Shown here: positions 6,125-7,333 of the stretch, piece by piece
How positions within the stretch are numbered: position 1 is the first letter of the stretch
How the letters are laid out: every line of letters starts with the position of its first letter
From: an uncultured Eubacteriales bacterium
GTDB lineage: Bacteria > Bacillota > Clostridia > Oscillospirales > CAG-272
Assembly (NCBI GenBank): GCA_900550625.1
Contig: URSW01000083.1
Coordinates: 1 to 7,333, forward strand
Length of the DNA stretch: 7,333 nucleotides
Reading direction: 5' to 3'
The notes under the pieces: model-generated
Databases searched by the model: none
Told to the model about the DNA's origin: nothing
Seen by the model: only the letters and a program-made list of their open reading frames with translations
Program-made: the position numbers and the translations under genes

Positions 6125-6581
6125 TTTCCCTGATCCTTTCGATCAGATCCTTGTAGAATTTTCTTGAGACATATGTTTTTTTGCCGCCGCGAAAGCGGAT
6201 CTCGCTTGATCCCGTTACGTTCCGCGTGATCGAGCTTACTGCGGCGGAATTGACGATGCACGACTTCGAAACTCGGATGAAGCTGTAGGGGAGGATGTCC
6301 GCAAGCTCGCACAGACGAAGCTCGGTGTAGTACATCGCCTTCGCCGTATGCGCCGCGGTGCGCGCACCGTCCGTTTCGAAGAAGAGGGTCTCGCCGTACG
6401 GAACGAAGAATTCCTCGTCCTCGAGGTGCAGACAGATCTCACCGCCCGCACCGATCATCGCGGCAAGCGAGCGCTGAAGCTGCATTATCCTCTCGTCGGG
6501 GAAACGGCAGCGCAGTACAAGCTCTTCTTCGGCGCCTTCGCTGATTTCTTTTTCATCCATGATCTCGATACGAAGTTTCAT
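6111..6581 (-). CDS. LytTR family DNA-binding transcriptional regulator
   Basis: This is a small 156-residue regulator with a LytTR DNA-binding domain and no receiver domain. The N-terminal part (about 1-45; MKLRIEI, then ELVLRCRFPDERIMQLQRSL) resembles the leading segment of stand-alone LytTR proteins. The LytTR domain occupies about 48-152, with typical elements FFVPYGETLFFET (58-70), YYTELRLCELADIL (84-97), FIRVSKSCIVN (101-111) and KKTYVSRKFYKDL (134-146). The ATG at 6581 was chosen because MKLRIEI fits relatives and GGGGAG lies upstream, though spacing is short (about 4 nt). A GTG at 6593 would add four residues. It is first in an operon with the LiaF-like gene; family members usually regulate their own operon and the membrane partner, inferred here. 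Its signal is unknown. Confidence 0.9.
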   Translation of the reverse strand: MKLRIEIMDEKEISEGAEEELVLRCRFPDERIMQLQRSLAAMIGAGGEICLHLEDEEFFVPYGETLFFETDGARTAAHTAKAMYYTELRLCELADILPYSFIRVSKSCIVNSAAVSSITRNVTGSSEIRFRGGKKTYVSRKFYKDLIERIRETRLR

Positions 6582-6601
6582 CTTACTCCCCACCGTTTCG
6601 G

Positions 6602-6631
6602 GACGGAGCCGCAGTATCAGCCGGAGCCGTC
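6602..6631 (-). other. Quasi-palindromic hairpin in the LytTR 5' untranslated region
   Basis: GACGG (6631-6627) pairs with CCGTC (6606-6602), then a CT/CT internal loop and CCG/CGG add three pairs around a 10-nt loop. It lies between the predicted transcript start (about 6660) and the ribosome site, with the loop far from the Shine-Dalgarno. It is only 8 bp and has no recognised motif. Confidence 0.35.
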
Positions 6632-6666
6632 TTATAAAATGCTGTCTTGCTTTATCTTACAATTCA

Positions 6667-6695
6667 AGTATAACCGAAAGAATTTCTTTTGTAAA
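6667..6695 (-). promoter_or_regulatory. Sigma-A type promoter of the LytTR/LiaF-like operon
   Basis: On the - strand a -35 box TTTACA (6695-6690) and a -10 box TATACT (6672-6667) are separated by 17 nt. The expected start near 6660 gives a leader of about 80 nt before the LytTR ATG. Confidence 0.85.
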
Positions 6696-6705
6696 GAGGT
6701 TTTTG

Positions 6706-6756
6706 CCGACAGGTCGGATTTTCGTGCCAAGAGGTAAAAACACACGCTTTTTCGTG
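6706..6756 (-). promoter_or_regulatory. Candidate operator region upstream of the LytTR promoter
   Basis: Just upstream of the -35 box lies the inverted repeat CCGAC-AG-GTCGG (6706-6717), centred near -51. Further upstream, the octamer CACGAAAA (- strand; complements at 6719-6726 and 6749-6756) is repeated directly with a 30-bp offset, about three helical turns. LytTR regulators commonly bind direct repeats upstream of -35, so these may be binding sites. The octamer does not obviously match the classical LytTR consensus, and the distal copy overlaps the tail of the neighbouring terminator. Confidence 0.35.
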
Positions 6757-6795
6757 AAAGAAAGAACAGCCCGATGCGTTTTCCGCCTCGGGCTG
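6757..6795 (-). terminator. Intrinsic terminator of the DHHW-family gene
   Basis: On the - strand CAGCCCGA (6795-6788) pairs with TCGGGCTG (6774-6767), with an inner GCG/CGC extension after a G-A mismatch and a GAAAA apical loop. The T-rich tail TTCTTTCTTT (6766-6757) follows immediately. It sits 7 nt after the stop codon and isolates this gene from the LytTR promoter downstream. Confidence 0.9.
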
Positions 6796-6802
6796 AGAAA
6801 GG

Positions 6803-7333
6803 TTATTTCAGACCCATGCGCAGTATCTCAAACGGCTTTGCCGACGAGAGCGTGTCGAGATTGCACAGCACGAGCACGCGGGAGAAGCCCTCGTCCTCCG
6901 CAAGCTTTATAACGGGTCGTTTGTAGTATCTTGTGTCGATCATCGTGATGTCGAAATGCTCCGCGAGAAACGGCACGAGTGCGTGCGCGAAGCTGTCCTT
7001 GACGATAAGGAGCTTTTCGCGCACCTCGCCGGGACGGGCGATATCGATGCGGGCAAAGTTTCCTCCCGCGAACGATGCGTATTTGTCCTTCGAGGAAAGG
7101 TGTTCTTCAAAGTAAAGTCCGTCTCTCACCTCTCCCGTTTCGGCGACCGTGACGGTGAGTTTGTCGTCCCCGTCCCATCGGAAGTATTCTACAGTGTCGG
7201 GGGAGATCCACTTCATTCCGGATTTTGAGTAGGTCGTGCCGAAGAAGGAGTCGGACGCCTCCGTGCGTTTGTAATGCTCAACGGAGTTCGGCGTGTAGCC
7301 GAGGCTGTCGCCGAGCGCAGCATATGTGTAGTA
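6803..7333 (-). CDS. DHHW family protein (AlgX/SGNH-like), N-terminal part beyond the window
   Basis: The reading frame is open from the window edge to a TAA at 6803-6805, giving 176 visible C-terminal residues. An ATG at 7216 is internal, because coding continues upstream in the same frame with family-like sequence. Seen are YYTYAALGDSLGYTPNS (right after where the DHHW motif should lie), DSFFGTTYSKSGMKW, PDTVEYF, KYASFAGGNFARIDI, and LLIVKDSFAHALVPFLAEHF followed by DTRYYK. This order is that of DHHW-family extracytoplasmic proteins of Firmicutes, related to AlgX/AlgJ SGNH-like proteins linked to polysaccharide acetylation. The activity of this protein is not established. The signal/membrane anchor and the DHHW motif itself are outside the window. 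Confidence 0.85.
   Translation of the reverse strand, partial: YYTYAALGDSLGYTPNSVEHYKRTEASDSFFGTTYSKSGMKWISPDTVEYFRWDGDDKLTVTVAETGEVRDGLYFEEHLSSKDKYASFAGGNFARIDIARPGEVREKLLIVKDSFAHALVPFLAEHFDITMIDTRYYKRPVIKLAEDEGFSRVLVLCNLDTLSSAKPFEILRMGLK

Noticed and set aside
6112..6312. N-terminal extension of the LiaF-like frame to 6312
   Set aside because: The extension overlaps the LytTR coding region and is low-complexity basic sequence; the good ribosome sites and membrane-protein N-terminus point to 6111 or 6078.
6803..7216. A complete 137-residue gene starting at the ATG at 7216
   Set aside because: The frame stays open to the window edge with 39 further family-like codons (YYTYAALGDSLGYTPNS), so the gene is longer and cut by the window.

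Overview
The window looks like chromosomal DNA from an anaerobic Clostridia-type Firmicute, perhaps Oscillospirales or a related gut or rumen lineage. This is inferred from the Gram-positive style lipoprotein signal of PotD, the tight potABCD operon, an apparent guanidine-IV (mepA-motif) leader in front of a MATE gene, a LytTR/LiaF-like pair and a DHHW-family gene. The DNA is moderately GC-rich by eye and uses ATA isoleucine codons freely. No mobile element, CRISPR array, tRNA or rRNA was seen.

Left part, + strand, 1-3520: the 3' two-thirds of potA, then complete potB, potC and potD. They form a polyamine (spermidine/putrescine) ABC importer, with 4-nt overlaps at A/B and B/C, a 24-nt gap before potD, and a strong intrinsic terminator after potD.

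Middle, + strand, 3517-5264: about 200 nt with hairpins but no gene, then a near-consensus sigma-A promoter. Next comes an about 80-nt structured leader with a kissing-loop design and a mutually exclusive terminator, then an exact 14-bp tandem repeat, and finally a MATE efflux transporter. The leader matches the logic of a guanidine-IV ON riboswitch, so the MATE protein is probably a guanidinium-responsive exporter. This is the most interesting element in the window.

Right part, - strand, 5263-7333: a two-gene operon with its own promoter encodes a LytTR DNA-binding protein and a four-TM LiaF-like envelope-stress protein. The two are joined by a TAATG stop/start overlap and a 33-bp-period duplication of the ribosome-binding site and start codon. 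Further right is the C-terminal part of a DHHW-family (AlgX/SGNH-like) secreted protein gene with its own terminator. A shared GC-rich hairpin separates the convergent MATE and LiaF-like genes.
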